Of a stretch of DNA of 14,705 nucleotides, positions 1-7,142 are shown piece by piece. This DNA is from an uncultured Christensenella sp. (GTDB taxonomy: Bacteria; Bacillota; Clostridia; Christensenellales; UBA3700), in assembly GCA_910584035.1 (NCBI GenBank), contig CAJTZR010000041.1:1-14705 (forward strand), in the 5' to 3' direction. The stretch's first letter is position 1; each line of letters starts with the position of its first letter. The notes under the pieces were generated by a model that worked only from the letters and a program-made list of their open reading frames with translations, was not told the origin of the DNA and searched no databases. The position numbers and the translations under genes are program-made.

Positions 1-2
1 AA

Positions 3-41
3 ATCGACTTTTTGCAAAATTACGACTTTACAAAAAACTAA
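3..41 (+). CDS. Possible 3' end of an upstream gene
   Basis: The frame starting at base 3 reads twelve codons and then stops with TAA at 39-41, exactly where the terminator hairpin begins. That arrangement fits the tail of a plus-strand gene whose body lies outside the window. The tail is too short to identify. A second plus frame stays open to about base 213 but runs through the terminator, so it is less likely to be coding. The hairpin could instead serve a gene on the other strand. Confidence 0.25.
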   Translation: MDFLQNYDFTKN

Positions 42-77
42 ACAAGGCAAAATTTATTATTTTGCCTTGTTGTTTTT
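41..77 (+). terminator. Strong rho-independent terminator
   Basis: Thirteen bases (41-53) pair perfectly with 59-71 around a five-base loop, and a T-rich run (72-77) follows. The stem core is CAAGGC/GCCTTG. An A-rich run precedes the stem (32-37), so it may also work on the minus strand. It most likely ends a gene to the left of the window. Confidence 0.85.
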
Positions 78-463
78 ATCAATAAATTTTCAATCTTTCA
101 AGCCAATAGCTGGCTTAAAGCGTAACTTATTAATATCAGCTTTTAAAAATAAAATATATCACGATTTAAAAAGATTAATTATTCAATTAGACTTAAATTT
201 TATTTTAAAACAATAACCATAATCAAAAGTATTAATGTAAGGTTACATAAAAGTTTTTGATAATATGAGAATAAACTTAAATGAAATCTGTCAAAATAAA
301 AAGTTAAAAATATTGTTAAAAAGCATATAAAAATAATAGCTCATTTTTTAATTAAAAACTTAAGTCAATTATAAAATTATACTTAAATAAATACCACCAG
401 CTAAGCTAGTGGTATTGACTTTCATTTTTTTATTTAGTAAATCTCTATTGTAATTTTATTAAC
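78..463. other. AT-rich intergenic region
   Basis: No convincing coding frame is visible. Near its left end a six-base-pair hairpin (100-105 with 111-116, core AGCCA/TGGCT) has no T-run on either strand, so I do not call it a terminator. The terminator-like hairpin at 391-415 lies near the right end. The rest is A/T-rich sequence with no recognised RNA or binding site. Confidence 0.6.
391..415 (-). terminator. Hairpin terminator after the DUF1835-like gene
   Basis: Bases 391-397 (ATACCAC) pair with 409-415 (GTGGTAT). After one mismatch, 399-401 pair with 405-407. It lies about 50 bases past the stop codon of the minus-strand gene ending at 464, and on that strand the stem is followed by TTATTTAAG. 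A T-run also follows on the plus strand (425-431), a little farther away, so it may be bidirectional. Confidence 0.6.
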
Positions 464-1114
464 TTAAAAATTATATTTTACTTTGTCAATAACTTTTTGT
501 AACTGGATATCTCCTAAACCTAAATGTTTAAAACGATTATATAATTCGTCTAAAAGTTCATTTTCTTGCATATCAATATTTTGCTCAACAAATTGAGTAA
601 GTTCATTATCCTCTTTTGAGTAATCAAGATAGTTTATAACAGCATCCATCATAATATCTGGCAAAATAGTTTCTGGAATTTGTTTATTTATCAAAACAGA
701 TTTGTATACTTCATAAAAATCATTAGGTTTAATTTGCACACATTTAATTTCGCTAAAATCATAATCTATTAAATGCAAAGCGATATTACCATCATAATTA
801 TTACTATCAAGATATGCAAGTAATGTAATTAAATTCATTTGACAAAACATATCTTCATCAAAGAATAAGTGCAACTCGTCATATTCAAAAGTGAATAATG
901 GAGCAAGCGGATTTATTACTATATCCTCATACTCTTCCACACCAACACCGTGAGTAGTACATCTTTCCAACTCAAACTCACCACTGAAAATATCCTCAGT
1001 AGTTTCGCCATCGCACATACCCTCATTAAAAGGCACAATCTCGCCACCTAAATCAATTTTGTTTTCCATAAGGTATGAAAGCATAGCCATACCATTTACA
1101 ACATTTAATCTCAT
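464..1114 (-). CDS. DUF1835-like protein of unknown function
   Basis: This 216-residue acidic, cytoplasmic protein has no signal peptide or membrane segment. The N-terminus resembles the DUF1835 domain: an early hydrophobic strand ending in V-N-G (residues 6-8), then a G-E-I-V-P-F-x-E-x-x-C-x-G segment (about 24-36). A later block near residues 78-105 reads D-E-L-H-L-F-F-x-x-D-x-F-C-Q-x-N-L-x-x-L-L-A-x-L, matching the conserved second half of that family. The C-terminal 80 residues are helical and rich in Glu, Asp and Asn. The start ATG is supported by a GAGG site four bases upstream. The family has no established biochemical role that I know of, and its neighbours do not suggest one. The membrane-protein gene upstream on the same strand ends about 190 bases away, so co-transcription is uncertain. 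Confidence 0.65.
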   Translation of the reverse strand: MRLNVVNGMAMLSYLMENKIDLGGEIVPFNEGMCDGETTEDIFSGEFELERCTTHGVGVEEYEDIVINPLAPLFTFEYDELHLFFDEDMFCQMNLITLLAYLDSNNYDGNIALHLIDYDFSEIKCVQIKPNDFYEVYKSVLINKQIPETILPDIMMDAVINYLDYSKEDNELTQFVEQNIDMQENELLDELYNRFKHLGLGDIQLQKVIDKVKYNF

Positions 1115-1301
1115 AAGACCTCAAAGTTTTTAAATTTTTATATTAGCATTTTTCTATTTAAAAAATATCACCATTACAATTTTGTGTGTCTAGCATTTTG
1201 GATATTTGACATATCAAAACAAATAAATTATTTAAAAAAATTAATTTGTTAACTTATATCCACTACGACTTTTTACTCCTAAACTAATTAATAGTAAAAA
1301 A

Positions 1302-2129
1302 TTAATCATTATCATTAGAATTTTTACTTGCACTATCAATCAAATTTTGATTGCTTTGTTCAACATTTTCTTGCAACTTTTTATCCATATCTAGTTTTGT
1401 AGTATCATTAATTAAAGTATTTTTATTTTTCCTAGGAACTTTACCACCAGTTTGCAAATTCCTTTCCATAAAAGCAATGCCAAGATTGATATTCGCACAT
1501 TTCTCAATCAAATACTGAATTACAAATATCATTGTAAATACAAAGTGACTAATTATATCAAGCATTGTATCAATTAAGCTATTGCGTTGCATTGATTGTC
1601 CTGGAATGATATGGTCAACAGTAAACTCATACATTTCCCAAATTGAGGCATATGCCATACTTATACATATAAGCAATAAGATATCTCCACCTTTTGATTT
1701 GCCCCAAACTTTAGCTTTCTGGCTAAGAAAAATTGCAATTATACATAAAATGTAACCTAAAACAGCGTGAGTAACTTTATCATACCACCCAAGCATTTCA
1801 CCCATAATAGGAATGTCTAAACGAAAAACACCAAAGCAACTACCTACAATAACTGAAGCAAACACATATGTAAAGTATATGATATGCAACATTAGCGGAA
1901 ATCTATAAGCAAAAATCAACTCAACAGCAATAAAAGCAAATGCAAGCAGAATTGCCATAAAACCACTACTAATCCTACTACCTTTTGGTATATGCTCAAA
2001 ACCAATATTCAAAAAGGCTAAAATAAGCATAACTATACCAAATATAGCAAGTGTACTCTCTAAGCAATACATAATTATTCTTGATTTTTCAATTTTTCTT
2101 TCAACGCTATAAATTTGAATTTTATCCAT
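1302..2129 (-). CDS. Polytopic membrane protein, YjdF/DUF2238-like
   Basis: The protein has 275 residues and about six predicted membrane segments between residues 17 and 210, followed by a hydrophilic Asn/Lys/Asp-rich cytoplasmic-type tail of about 60 residues. Two motifs recall the YjdF/DUF2238 (and more loosely VanZ-like) membrane families: W-Y-D-K-V-T-H at the start of the fourth segment, and W-E-M-Y-E-F followed by G-Q-x-x-Q and D-T-M-L-D-I before the last segment. These charged and polar residues inside or at the edge of the membrane are the most conserved part of such families. The ATG at 2129 is preferred over an in-frame TTG at 2135, because an AAGG site (2136-2139) is well spaced for the ATG but nearly abuts the TTG. 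It lies 156 bases downstream of nagB on the same strand. The function is unknown. Confidence 0.6.
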   Translation of the reverse strand: MDKIQIYSVERKIEKSRIIMYCLESTLAIFGIVMLILAFLNIGFEHIPKGSRISSGFMAILLAFAFIAVELIFAYRFPLMLHIIYFTYVFASVIVGSCFGVFRLDIPIMGEMLGWYDKVTHAVLGYILCIIAIFLSQKAKVWGKSKGGDILLLICISMAYASIWEMYEFTVDHIIPGQSMQRNSLIDTMLDIISHFVFTMIFVIQYLIEKCANINLGIAFMERNLQTGGKVPRKNKNTLINDTTKLDMDKKLQENVEQSNQNLIDSASKNSNDND

Positions 2130-2179
2130 AAACAACCTTGTTTGTCCACATAATGCAGAATTGATTTTGGGTGAATTAA

Positions 2180-2185
2180 ATTATA
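2180..2185 (-). promoter_or_regulatory. Possible -10 box for the membrane-protein gene
   Basis: On the minus strand this reads TATAAT, a perfect -10 hexamer, about 50 bases ahead of the ATG at 2129. No good -35 box sits 16-18 bases upstream, where the 2191-2220 hairpin lies. In sequence this AT-rich a chance match is easy, so this is only a candidate for an internal start separate from nagB. Confidence 0.3.
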
Positions 2186-2188
2186 AGA

Positions 2189-2222
2189 TTGCGGGAGAAA
2201 CTACTAATAGTAACGCCCGCAA
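2189..2222. other. GC-clamped hairpin between nagB and the membrane-protein gene
   Basis: TTGCGGG (2189-2195) pairs with CCCGCAA (2216-2222). The interior contains a smaller TAC/GTA stem (2202-2204 with 2210-2212). It is one of the few GC-rich stretches in the gap. On the minus strand it follows the nagB stop by about 63 bases, but only a loosely T-rich tail (AATCTTATAATTT) follows it. It could be a weak terminator or attenuator for nagB. On the plus strand a T-run lies six bases away, but no plus-strand gene leads into it. Confidence 0.45.
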
Positions 2223-2285
2223 ACATAATTTTTTAATTTAACTCTACAAAATAATTGAAACCAATTAACAATAATTTAATTTTGA

Positions 2286-3011
2286 TTATTTGCAAAGAGA
2301 ATAAGCTGCCTCATCTACAACAACTACTACGTCATTGTGTTTTTGCAAAATACTTGCAGGGCAATTTTCATTAACTTCGCCTTTAATCATTTGATAAACA
2401 GCTTTTGCTTTGTTTGCACCATTTGCAACAACCAAAATTTTCTTTGCGTTCATAATATTTGCAATACCCATTGTGATTGCGTGAGTAGGCACTTCGTCTA
2501 AGCTTGTAAAGAATCTTGCATTATCTTTTCTAGTTCCCTCCTCAAGTTCTACAATATGAGTTGTGCTATCAAATGGAGTATTAGGTTCATTAAAACCGAT
2601 ATGTCCATTTGCACCAATACCCAATAATTGAATGTCTTGAGGGTTAGCATTTAAAAGTGCTGTATATCTTTCACACTCTTTTGCCATATCTGCAGCTTTA
2701 CCATTTGGTAAATTTGTATTTTCCTCTTTAATATCTATACCTTTAAACAAGTTGTCATTCATAAAATATACATAACTTTGGTCAGACTCAATACCTAAGC
2801 CAACATATTCGTCCAAGTTTACTGAATTAATGTCAGCATAGCTTGTGCCATTAGCTTTGTGGTCCTCAATCATTTTCTTGTAAAGACCAACTGGACTTGA
2901 ACCAGTAGCAAGACCAATGATTGCGTTTGGCTTGTTTTTAACAACATCTAGCATAACTTTTAGAGCTTGTTCTGCCAATTCGTCTGTATTTTTAGTAACG
3001 ATAACTTTCAT
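2286..3011 (-). CDS. nagB: Glucosamine-6-phosphate deaminase
   Basis: NagB converts glucosamine 6-phosphate to fructose 6-phosphate and ammonia, the step that feeds amino sugars into glycolysis in the cytoplasm. The 241 residues match the short Firmicutes form of the enzyme. Visible hallmarks are the phosphate-binding L-A-T-G-S-S-P loop (residues 34-40), N-L-D-E-Y with the likely general base D67, and G-I-G-A-N-G-H-I-G-F-N-E-P (131-143), which supplies the active-site His137 and Glu142. The start ATG follows AGGTG at good spacing. A consensus-like promoter and a palindrome overlapping its -10 box lie directly upstream, which suggests induction by an amino-sugar signal through a repressor (inference). 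No nagA or transporter gene is adjacent. The GH18 gene elsewhere in the window could supply amino sugars, but it is not linked in an operon. Confidence 0.96.
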   Translation of the reverse strand: MKVIVTKNTDELAEQALKVMLDVVKNKPNAIIGLATGSSPVGLYKKMIEDHKANGTSYADINSVNLDEYVGLGIESDQSYVYFMNDNLFKGIDIKEENTNLPNGKAADMAKECERYTALLNANPQDIQLLGIGANGHIGFNEPNTPFDSTTHIVELEEGTRKDNARFFTSLDEVPTHAITMGIANIMNAKKILVVANGANKAKAVYQMIKGEVNENCPASILQKHNDVVVVVDEAAYSLCK

Positions 3012-3031
3012 ATTACACCTCTTATAATTGA

Positions 3032-3047
3032 TATATACTAGTATATA
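3032..3047. promoter_or_regulatory. Perfect palindrome, candidate operator of nagB
   Basis: TATATACTAGTATATA is a perfect 16-bp palindrome centred on CTAG, and the nagB -10 box lies within it. Bound protein would therefore block RNA polymerase. GntR/HutC-type sugar regulators such as NagR/DasR and TreR bind palindromes of similar length and AT-rich, centrally symmetric form. Assigning this site to that family is inference, because no regulator gene is present in the window. Confidence 0.55.
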
Positions 3048-3068
3048 ACATAGTTAGAATAAAGTCAA
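3040..3068 (-). promoter_or_regulatory. nagB promoter (vegetative sigma type)
   Basis: On the minus strand, TTGACT (3063-3068) and TATACT (3040-3045) are separated by exactly 17 bases. Each differs from consensus at one position. The -10 box lies about 28 bases ahead of the nagB ATG, leaving a short leader that contains the AGGTG ribosome site. Confidence 0.75.
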
Positions 3069-3407
3069 GAGATAACCTTTTTGTTTAAAAATTATTTTAT
3101 TTTTGCTCAAAAATCTCTAAAAATTAAAAAATCAACCAACTTTATATTGAAAAAAATTAATATTGAGCAACTTTTACGCTTTCTTGCTTTTAAATTTAAT
3201 TTGCTTAAAACTAAATAACATTTTTATAATTAGTTAAAACCAATTGTTATCAAATATTTATTATCAAAAAAGTAATATTAATAAACAAATATAAAATATG
3301 AAAAAATGACAAATTGTGACAGTTTATTAAAAATGTATCAATTATTAAAAAAATTGGACATAATTCAAAATATATAGCTAATTAATTTAATTTTATATGT
3401 CTGTCTG
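3069..3407. other. AT-rich intergenic region between divergent promoters
   Basis: This stretch separates the nagB promoter (reading left) from the glycosyltransferase promoter (reading right). It is almost entirely A/T, with short poly-A and poly-T runs. I see no coding frame with a ribosome site, no strong hairpin and no RNA gene. Confidence 0.55.
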
Positions 3408-3436
3408 TTGACTTTATTTTATTACTATGTTATTAT
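3408..3436 (+). promoter_or_regulatory. Promoter of the glycosyltransferase gene
   Basis: TTGACT (3408-3413) and TATTAT (3431-3436) are 17 bases apart, each one base from consensus. A perfect TATAAT at 3436-3441 would need a 22-base spacer and is less likely. The gene starts at 3491, so the leader would be roughly 45-50 bases. Confidence 0.6.
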
Positions 3437-3463
3437 ATAATTAATATACACTAGACAACAAAG

Positions 3464-3479
3464 ACAGTTAATCAACTGT
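3464..3479. promoter_or_regulatory. Short inverted repeat in the glycosyltransferase leader
   Basis: ACAGTT (3464-3469) and AACTGT (3474-3479) form a perfect six-base inverted repeat with a four-base spacer, ending two bases before the GGAG ribosome site (3482-3485). It could be an operator or a small hairpin that limits ribosome access. It may also be chance. Confidence 0.35.
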
Positions 3480-3490
3480 TTGGAGTATAA

Positions 3491-4624
3491 ATGAAAATAT
3501 TATTTGTAATCGATAAGTTAAATTCGAATAACAACGGCATATCTACATCAACTATTCGATTTGTAAAACATTTAAATGATAATGGTCACGAAGTTCGCAT
3601 AGTTACTACTGGCGAGCCGAGTGAAAATTTATACATCGTACCTGAAAGACACGTGATGATAGCCACAGAATATGCACATACTCAAGGACTTCTATTTGCA
3701 AAAGCAAGCAAAAAAGTTTTGATTGAAGCAATTGGTTGGTGTGACGTAGTACATTTTGTAATGCCTTTCAAAATTTCCAAAGTGGGTGTAAAAATTGCGA
3801 AAAAATTAAATAAACCATTTACAGCAGCTTTTCATATTCAAGCAGAAAACGTGACATATAATATTGGATTAGGTAATTCCAAATGTGCTGTTAATTTTGT
3901 TTATAAATTCTTTTATAATGGATTTTATAAAAAAGTTAAGCACATACATTGTCCTAGTCAATTTATTGCAAAAGAACTAGCAGAACACGGATACAAAAAC
4001 GATTTACACGTTATAAGTAATGGCATAAACAGCTGTTTTAAGCCAGATAAGAAGGACAAGCCTGACAACTTAAAAGATAAAATTGTTATAACAATGGTTG
4101 GTAGACACAGCATTGAAAAACGTCAAGATATTTTGATTAATGCAGTTTCAAAAAGCAAATATTGCGACAAAATTCAGTTAATTTTTGCTGGCAAAGGACC
4201 ACGTACTAAATATTATAAAAAACTTGGCAAAAAATTACCTGTAGCACCAATCTTTGCATCTTATACTACAGATAAATTAATTGATGTTTTGCAAACTAGT
4301 GACTTATATGTTCACGCAGCTGCGGTAGAAATTGAAGCACTTTCTTGTTTGGAAGCAATGGCGTGCGGACTTGTGCCTATTATTTCTAACAGCGAAACAT
4401 CTGCTACACAACAATTTGCCCTTACTGAAAACAGCTTATTTAATAATGGTGATAGTTGCGATTTAGCAAATAAAATTGACTATTGGATAGAACACAACGA
4501 GGATAAAGAAAAATATTCTAAGCTTTATGCTGAATCAGCTAAAAAATATAGTATTGAATCAAGCATAGCTAAATTTGAGGAAATGCTTAATACAGCGATT
4601 GAAGAAAATAAAGCTAAAAAATAA
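3491..4624 (+). CDS. GT4-type (GT-B fold) glycosyltransferase
   Basis: This 377-residue protein is probably a retaining glycosyltransferase using a nucleotide sugar in the cytoplasm or at the inner membrane face. The N-terminal half opens with a Rossmann strand and the G-I-S-T-S-T-I-R-F-V loop typical of GT4 enzymes. The C-terminal half carries V-G-R-x-x-x-E-K-R (about 205-213), an F-A-G-K-G-P turn, and the E-x7-E motif (E280 and E288) followed by E-A-M-A-C-G-L-V-P-I-I-S, which contacts the sugar nucleotide. The arrangement resembles Firmicutes diacylglycerol glucosyltransferase-like proteins, so a glycolipid or surface-glycan product is plausible, but the acceptor cannot be read from the sequence. 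There is no signal peptide. The start ATG has GGAG five bases upstream. It stands alone, with its own promoter and a terminator 214 bases downstream. Confidence 0.88.
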   Translation: MKILFVIDKLNSNNNGISTSTIRFVKHLNDNGHEVRIVTTGEPSENLYIVPERHVMIATEYAHTQGLLFAKASKKVLIEAIGWCDVVHFVMPFKISKVGVKIAKKLNKPFTAAFHIQAENVTYNIGLGNSKCAVNFVYKFFYNGFYKKVKHIHCPSQFIAKELAEHGYKNDLHVISNGINSCFKPDKKDKPDNLKDKIVITMVGRHSIEKRQDILINAVSKSKYCDKIQLIFAGKGPRTKYYKKLGKKLPVAPIFASYTTDKLIDVLQTSDLYVHAAAVEIEALSCLEAMACGLVPIISNSETSATQQFALTENSLFNNGDSCDLANKIDYWIEHNEDKEKYSKLYAESAKKYSIESSIAKFEEMLNTAIEENKAKK

Positions 4625-5229
4625 TTTACAAACTTTAAAACAATTTTTTACTTATATTCAATGTTTACACTATTAAGTAATTTTCTTGTCATTATAAAAG
4701 TTTATTTACTAAACTTACATTATATTTATTTCAAAATGCCACTATTTGTTGATTAATTTAGATAAGATAGTTAATAACTATAGGTCTATTAAGCAAAATT
4801 AGTTGGCTTTTTAATTATAAAACTATCAATTAAAGATAAAACATCCCACAATTTGTGGAATGTTTTTTATAATCACTTTTTATTAAGTTACGGCGTTTAA
4901 AATTTGTCAATTTGCTCAAATTTAAATTTTATTGCAAATATTTACTACAACCTAAATGTTAGAATAAAGTAACGTTATAAAATTGCATGAGCTAGATTAT
5001 ATTTATTTTAATATGTTTGCAATTTTGATAGATTTATTTATAAATAATAAAATCTATTTATTACTTATTAAAAAGTAAAGTTCCATCTTAAAAACAAATA
5101 ATAATTTTCTAAATTAGATATATAATAACAAATGCAGAATATTATTACTTTTGTTTTTAATTTATATGCAAACACCAAAATAAATATTTATCTATACCTA
5201 TCCAATTACTTTTGTTGTTTATAACCTAA
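4625..5229. other. AT-rich intergenic region, convergent gene ends
   Basis: Two genes converge here. The region contains the terminator at 4838-4866 and an all-AT-flanked inverted repeat (ATAGATTT 5028-5035 with AAATCTAT 5050-5057). I see no coding frame with a plausible start and ribosome site. At about 600 bases it is long for a gap between convergent genes, so a small RNA cannot be excluded by reading alone. Confidence 0.5.
4838..4866 (+). terminator. Terminator of the glycosyltransferase gene
   Basis: AAAACAT (4838-4844) pairs with ATGTTTT (4860-4866). After one mismatch, CCACA (4846-4850) pairs with TGTGG (4854-4858) around a three-base loop. A run of Ts follows on the plus strand (4863-4868). 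The minus strand also has a TTTT tail, so it may also stop transcripts from the lipoprotein gene at 5230. Confidence 0.75.
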
Positions 5230-6195
5230 TTAAGCTGTAGCTTTTTTAAAATTCTCTGGGTCTCGCATTATTCTGTTTAAAGAATCTACATAAGAAGCGT
5301 CTCTAAAATTGTAATAAGAACCACCAATTCTGCCCTTTTGCAACATATAATTATCTCCAGTCATACTGCTATCAAAAAGCATTGTTACTGTATAAGTGAA
5401 TAATACCTCTTGTATTCTCTCACCGCTATAACCATTTGCTAAGTTATCATAACCAGCTATTACTGCTTTTGTGCTTTTCATTTTAAAAATTGCATCTTCA
5501 AAGATTTGGCTATTTGCCCAAGGACTAGGCTCAACATTGTTATTATTGATAACAATACTATAATTTTTATATAGTGGCAATGGTCTATTCATAAATACTT
5601 GGCTACGTAGAGTATCACCTTTTTTATCCACATTCTTAAAGCTAATAGATGTGATTGTATTTTTGTACCACTCCACAAAAGTATCACTACATTCTACAGA
5701 GGTATCAATAAAGTAGAACAAATGTTCTATGCCATTATTCTTATTTACAACACTTATGATATAGTTATACTCATAGCTTTCACCACGCATAACCATACTA
5801 TACTTAAGTTTGTTATTAGTCAAAATATTTACTATTTGCTTTTTTGACGTATTTCCTTGAACATCAAGTTCACCAATACTAGTTGCCCAAGGTATAGCAA
5901 AGTTATCAAAAAACAATGCAGCTTTTTTCATAACCTCACCATTATTTTTACAATTAACAAGATTACCAGTTATTGCAATAAAGTCTGGATTTCTAGTATT
6001 TACCATATCTTCAATCATACGCATACGAATATCATCAGCTGCTGTGCCATCAAACCTAATATCGGATAAAATTAATGTATCTAATTCTGTATATTCGTTC
6101 ATTGCCAATAGTTTTTTTTCAACTTTTGTACAGCCTATTAATACTGTAACCAAAAGTAATGATAATAATAAAATTGTAATAATTTTCTTTTTCAT
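5230..6195 (-). CDS. Lipoprotein, degenerate metallophosphoesterase-like
   Basis: This is a 321-residue protein with a lipoprotein signal (basic start, hydrophobic run, L-I-G-C with Cys22), so it should be anchored outside the membrane. The body follows the calcineurin-like (Dcr2/YkuE-type) phosphoesterase order, but the metal-binding motifs are altered: L-S-D-I-R at 43-47 where D-x-H is expected, T-G-N at 76-78 for G-D, G-E-L-D at 108-111 for G-N-H-D/E, F-M-N-R-P-L-P at 201-207 for the H-x-P-L-P segment, and G-Y-D-N at 248-251 for G-H-D-H. Of seven usual ligands only Asp45 remains. The frame is open from ATG (with a GGTGAT ribosome site) to stop, so this looks like a maintained pseudoenzyme rather than a decaying gene. 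It is monocistronic. A binding or sensory role is inference. The alternative is an unrelated fold that matches by chance, which I consider unlikely. Confidence 0.7.
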   Translation of the reverse strand: MKKKIITILLLSLLLVTVLIGCTKVEKKLLAMNEYTELDTLILSDIRFDGTAADDIRMRMIEDMVNTRNPDFIAITGNLVNCKNNGEVMKKAALFFDNFAIPWATSIGELDVQGNTSKKQIVNILTNNKLKYSMVMRGESYEYNYIISVVNKNNGIEHLFYFIDTSVECSDTFVEWYKNTITSISFKNVDKKGDTLRSQVFMNRPLPLYKNYSIVINNNNVEPSPWANSQIFEDAIFKMKSTKAVIAGYDNLANGYSGERIQEVLFTYTVTMLFDSSMTGDNYMLQKGRIGGSYYNFRDASYVDSLNRIMRDPENFKKATA

Positions 6196-6461
6196 AAATC
6201 ACCAATTTAAAATAGTTTAATAAAGTATTTTGCAAGTAATTAAAATAACATAGGCATTAAAATTGCAATTTCAAATCAAAATAAACTGCCAATAAAATTA
6301 CTCGACATTTTACAACAATAATAGTCAATATTGATTATTACCATTGCAATAATATATTTTACATTATAATAAATATATTTTAACATTATATTATTAAAAA
6401 ATCAATAGAAAAATAATAATTATACCAATTAATGGAAAAATTATAGAATTTTTGGCAAAAC
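6196..6461. other. AT-rich divergent intergenic region
   Basis: This region separates the lipoprotein gene (reading left) from the 6522-8513 operon (reading right). I see a good promoter for the operon at its right edge, but only weak -35/-10 candidates for the lipoprotein gene. No coding frame, hairpin or RNA gene is evident. Confidence 0.5.
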
Positions 6462-6491
6462 TTGACTATTTATATTAAGATATGATATAAT
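6462..6491 (+). promoter_or_regulatory. Promoter of the NlpC-like/rqcP/ispDF operon
   Basis: TTGACT (6462-6467) and a perfect TATAAT (6486-6491) are 18 bases apart. The ATG of the first gene is at 6522, giving a short leader of about 25 bases. No other promoter is evident within the operon, so it probably drives all three genes. Confidence 0.7.
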
Positions 6492-6512
6492 TAATTGATT
6501 ATCAAGTATACC

Positions 6513-6518
6513 GAGGTG
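6513..6518 (+). promoter_or_regulatory. Ribosome site fixing the start at 6522
   Basis: GAGGTG sits just ahead of the ATG at 6522. A TTG in the same frame at 6495 lies upstream of this site, almost at the promoter -10 box, so it is an implausible start. The ATG is therefore the start used. Confidence 0.75.
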
Positions 6519-6521
6519 TAT

Positions 6522-7142
6522 ATGAACAGAATTTATATTTTACTTTCTTCAACAAACACAAATCTAGCTAGAGGCATTAGGTTTTGTACTGGAACAGAAT
6601 TTTCTCATACATCGCTTATTTTAGATAATAATTTTGAGGAAATGTATAGTTTTTCAAGGAAATATACTAACAACCCTTTTGTTGGCAGATTCAAAAAGGA
6701 GTCATTCGACACTGGCATATTCGCAAAATCTAAAGATTGCTTGTGCCAACTTTACACAACTCAAATTACTGACGAACAGCTTGAGAAAATATATGAAAAG
6801 ATTACGTTTTTCCTTAATAGTAAAAAGGTATTCAAGTTTAACAACCTAGGTTTATTTGCTTGTTGGTTTAAGATTATTTTTCCACGCAAGTACAAACGTG
6901 TATGCTCTCAATTTGTATCAGAATGTTTGACTTACGCTTGTCCAGAAATTATACTACCAAAGCATTACTGGATAATGCAACCAGAGGACTTTAAGTTTGT
7001 TAAAAATATTGACTTAATTTATCGTGGTAATATGAGAGATATTCCAATCGGTCTTACTGACGAGGAAATAAAAGAACAAATTGAGAAATATAAAGATTAT
7101 AATCCAATGGAATTTAGCAATAATAAAAAGAGGAAAAAATGA
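6522..7142 (+). CDS. Permuted NlpC/P60-like (YiiX-type) papain-fold protein
   Basis: This 206-residue cytoplasmic protein has no signal peptide. Its order of motifs suits the circularly permuted NlpC/P60 group (YaeF/YiiX-like): a His in F-S-H-T-S-L (His29) near the N-terminus and a Cys in R-V-C-S-Q-F-V-S-E (Cys128) at the start of a later helix. These are the expected catalytic pair of a thiol hydrolase or acyltransferase. The opening strand I-Y-I-L-L-S-S and the following T-x-x-x-x-x-R-x-x-R-F also fit this fold. The C-terminal tail is Lys-rich. Members act on amide or thioester bonds of lipids, peptides or wall material, and the substrate here is unknown. Its stop overlaps the rqcP start (ATGA), so the two are translationally coupled. 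The link to rqcP and ispDF may be only operon sharing. Confidence 0.65.
   Translation: MNRIYILLSSTNTNLARGIRFCTGTEFSHTSLILDNNFEEMYSFSRKYTNNPFVGRFKKESFDTGIFAKSKDCLCQLYTTQITDEQLEKIYEKITFFLNSKKVFKFNNLGLFACWFKIIFPRKYKRVCSQFVSECLTYACPEIILPKHYWIMQPEDFKFVKNIDLIYRGNMRDIPIGLTDEEIKEQIEKYKDYNPMEFSNNKKRKK

Noticed and set aside
100..116. Hairpin with an AGCCA/TGGCT core as a second terminator
   Set aside because: There is no T-run after the stem on either strand.
1..213. A plus-strand frame open for about 70 codons at the left edge
   Set aside because: It runs straight through the strong terminator hairpin, shows no family motif, and is rich in Lys, Ile, Leu and Phe as expected for chance AT-rich sequence.
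3431..3441. Perfect TATAAT at 3436-3441 as the glycosyltransferase -10 box
   Set aside because: It would sit 22 bases from the TTGACT box, while TATTAT at 3431-3436 gives the normal 17-base spacer.
5857..6069. Plus-strand open frame opposite the lipoprotein gene
   Set aside because: It is antisense to a signal-peptide-bearing gene with recognisable domain order, and has no supporting ribosome site.
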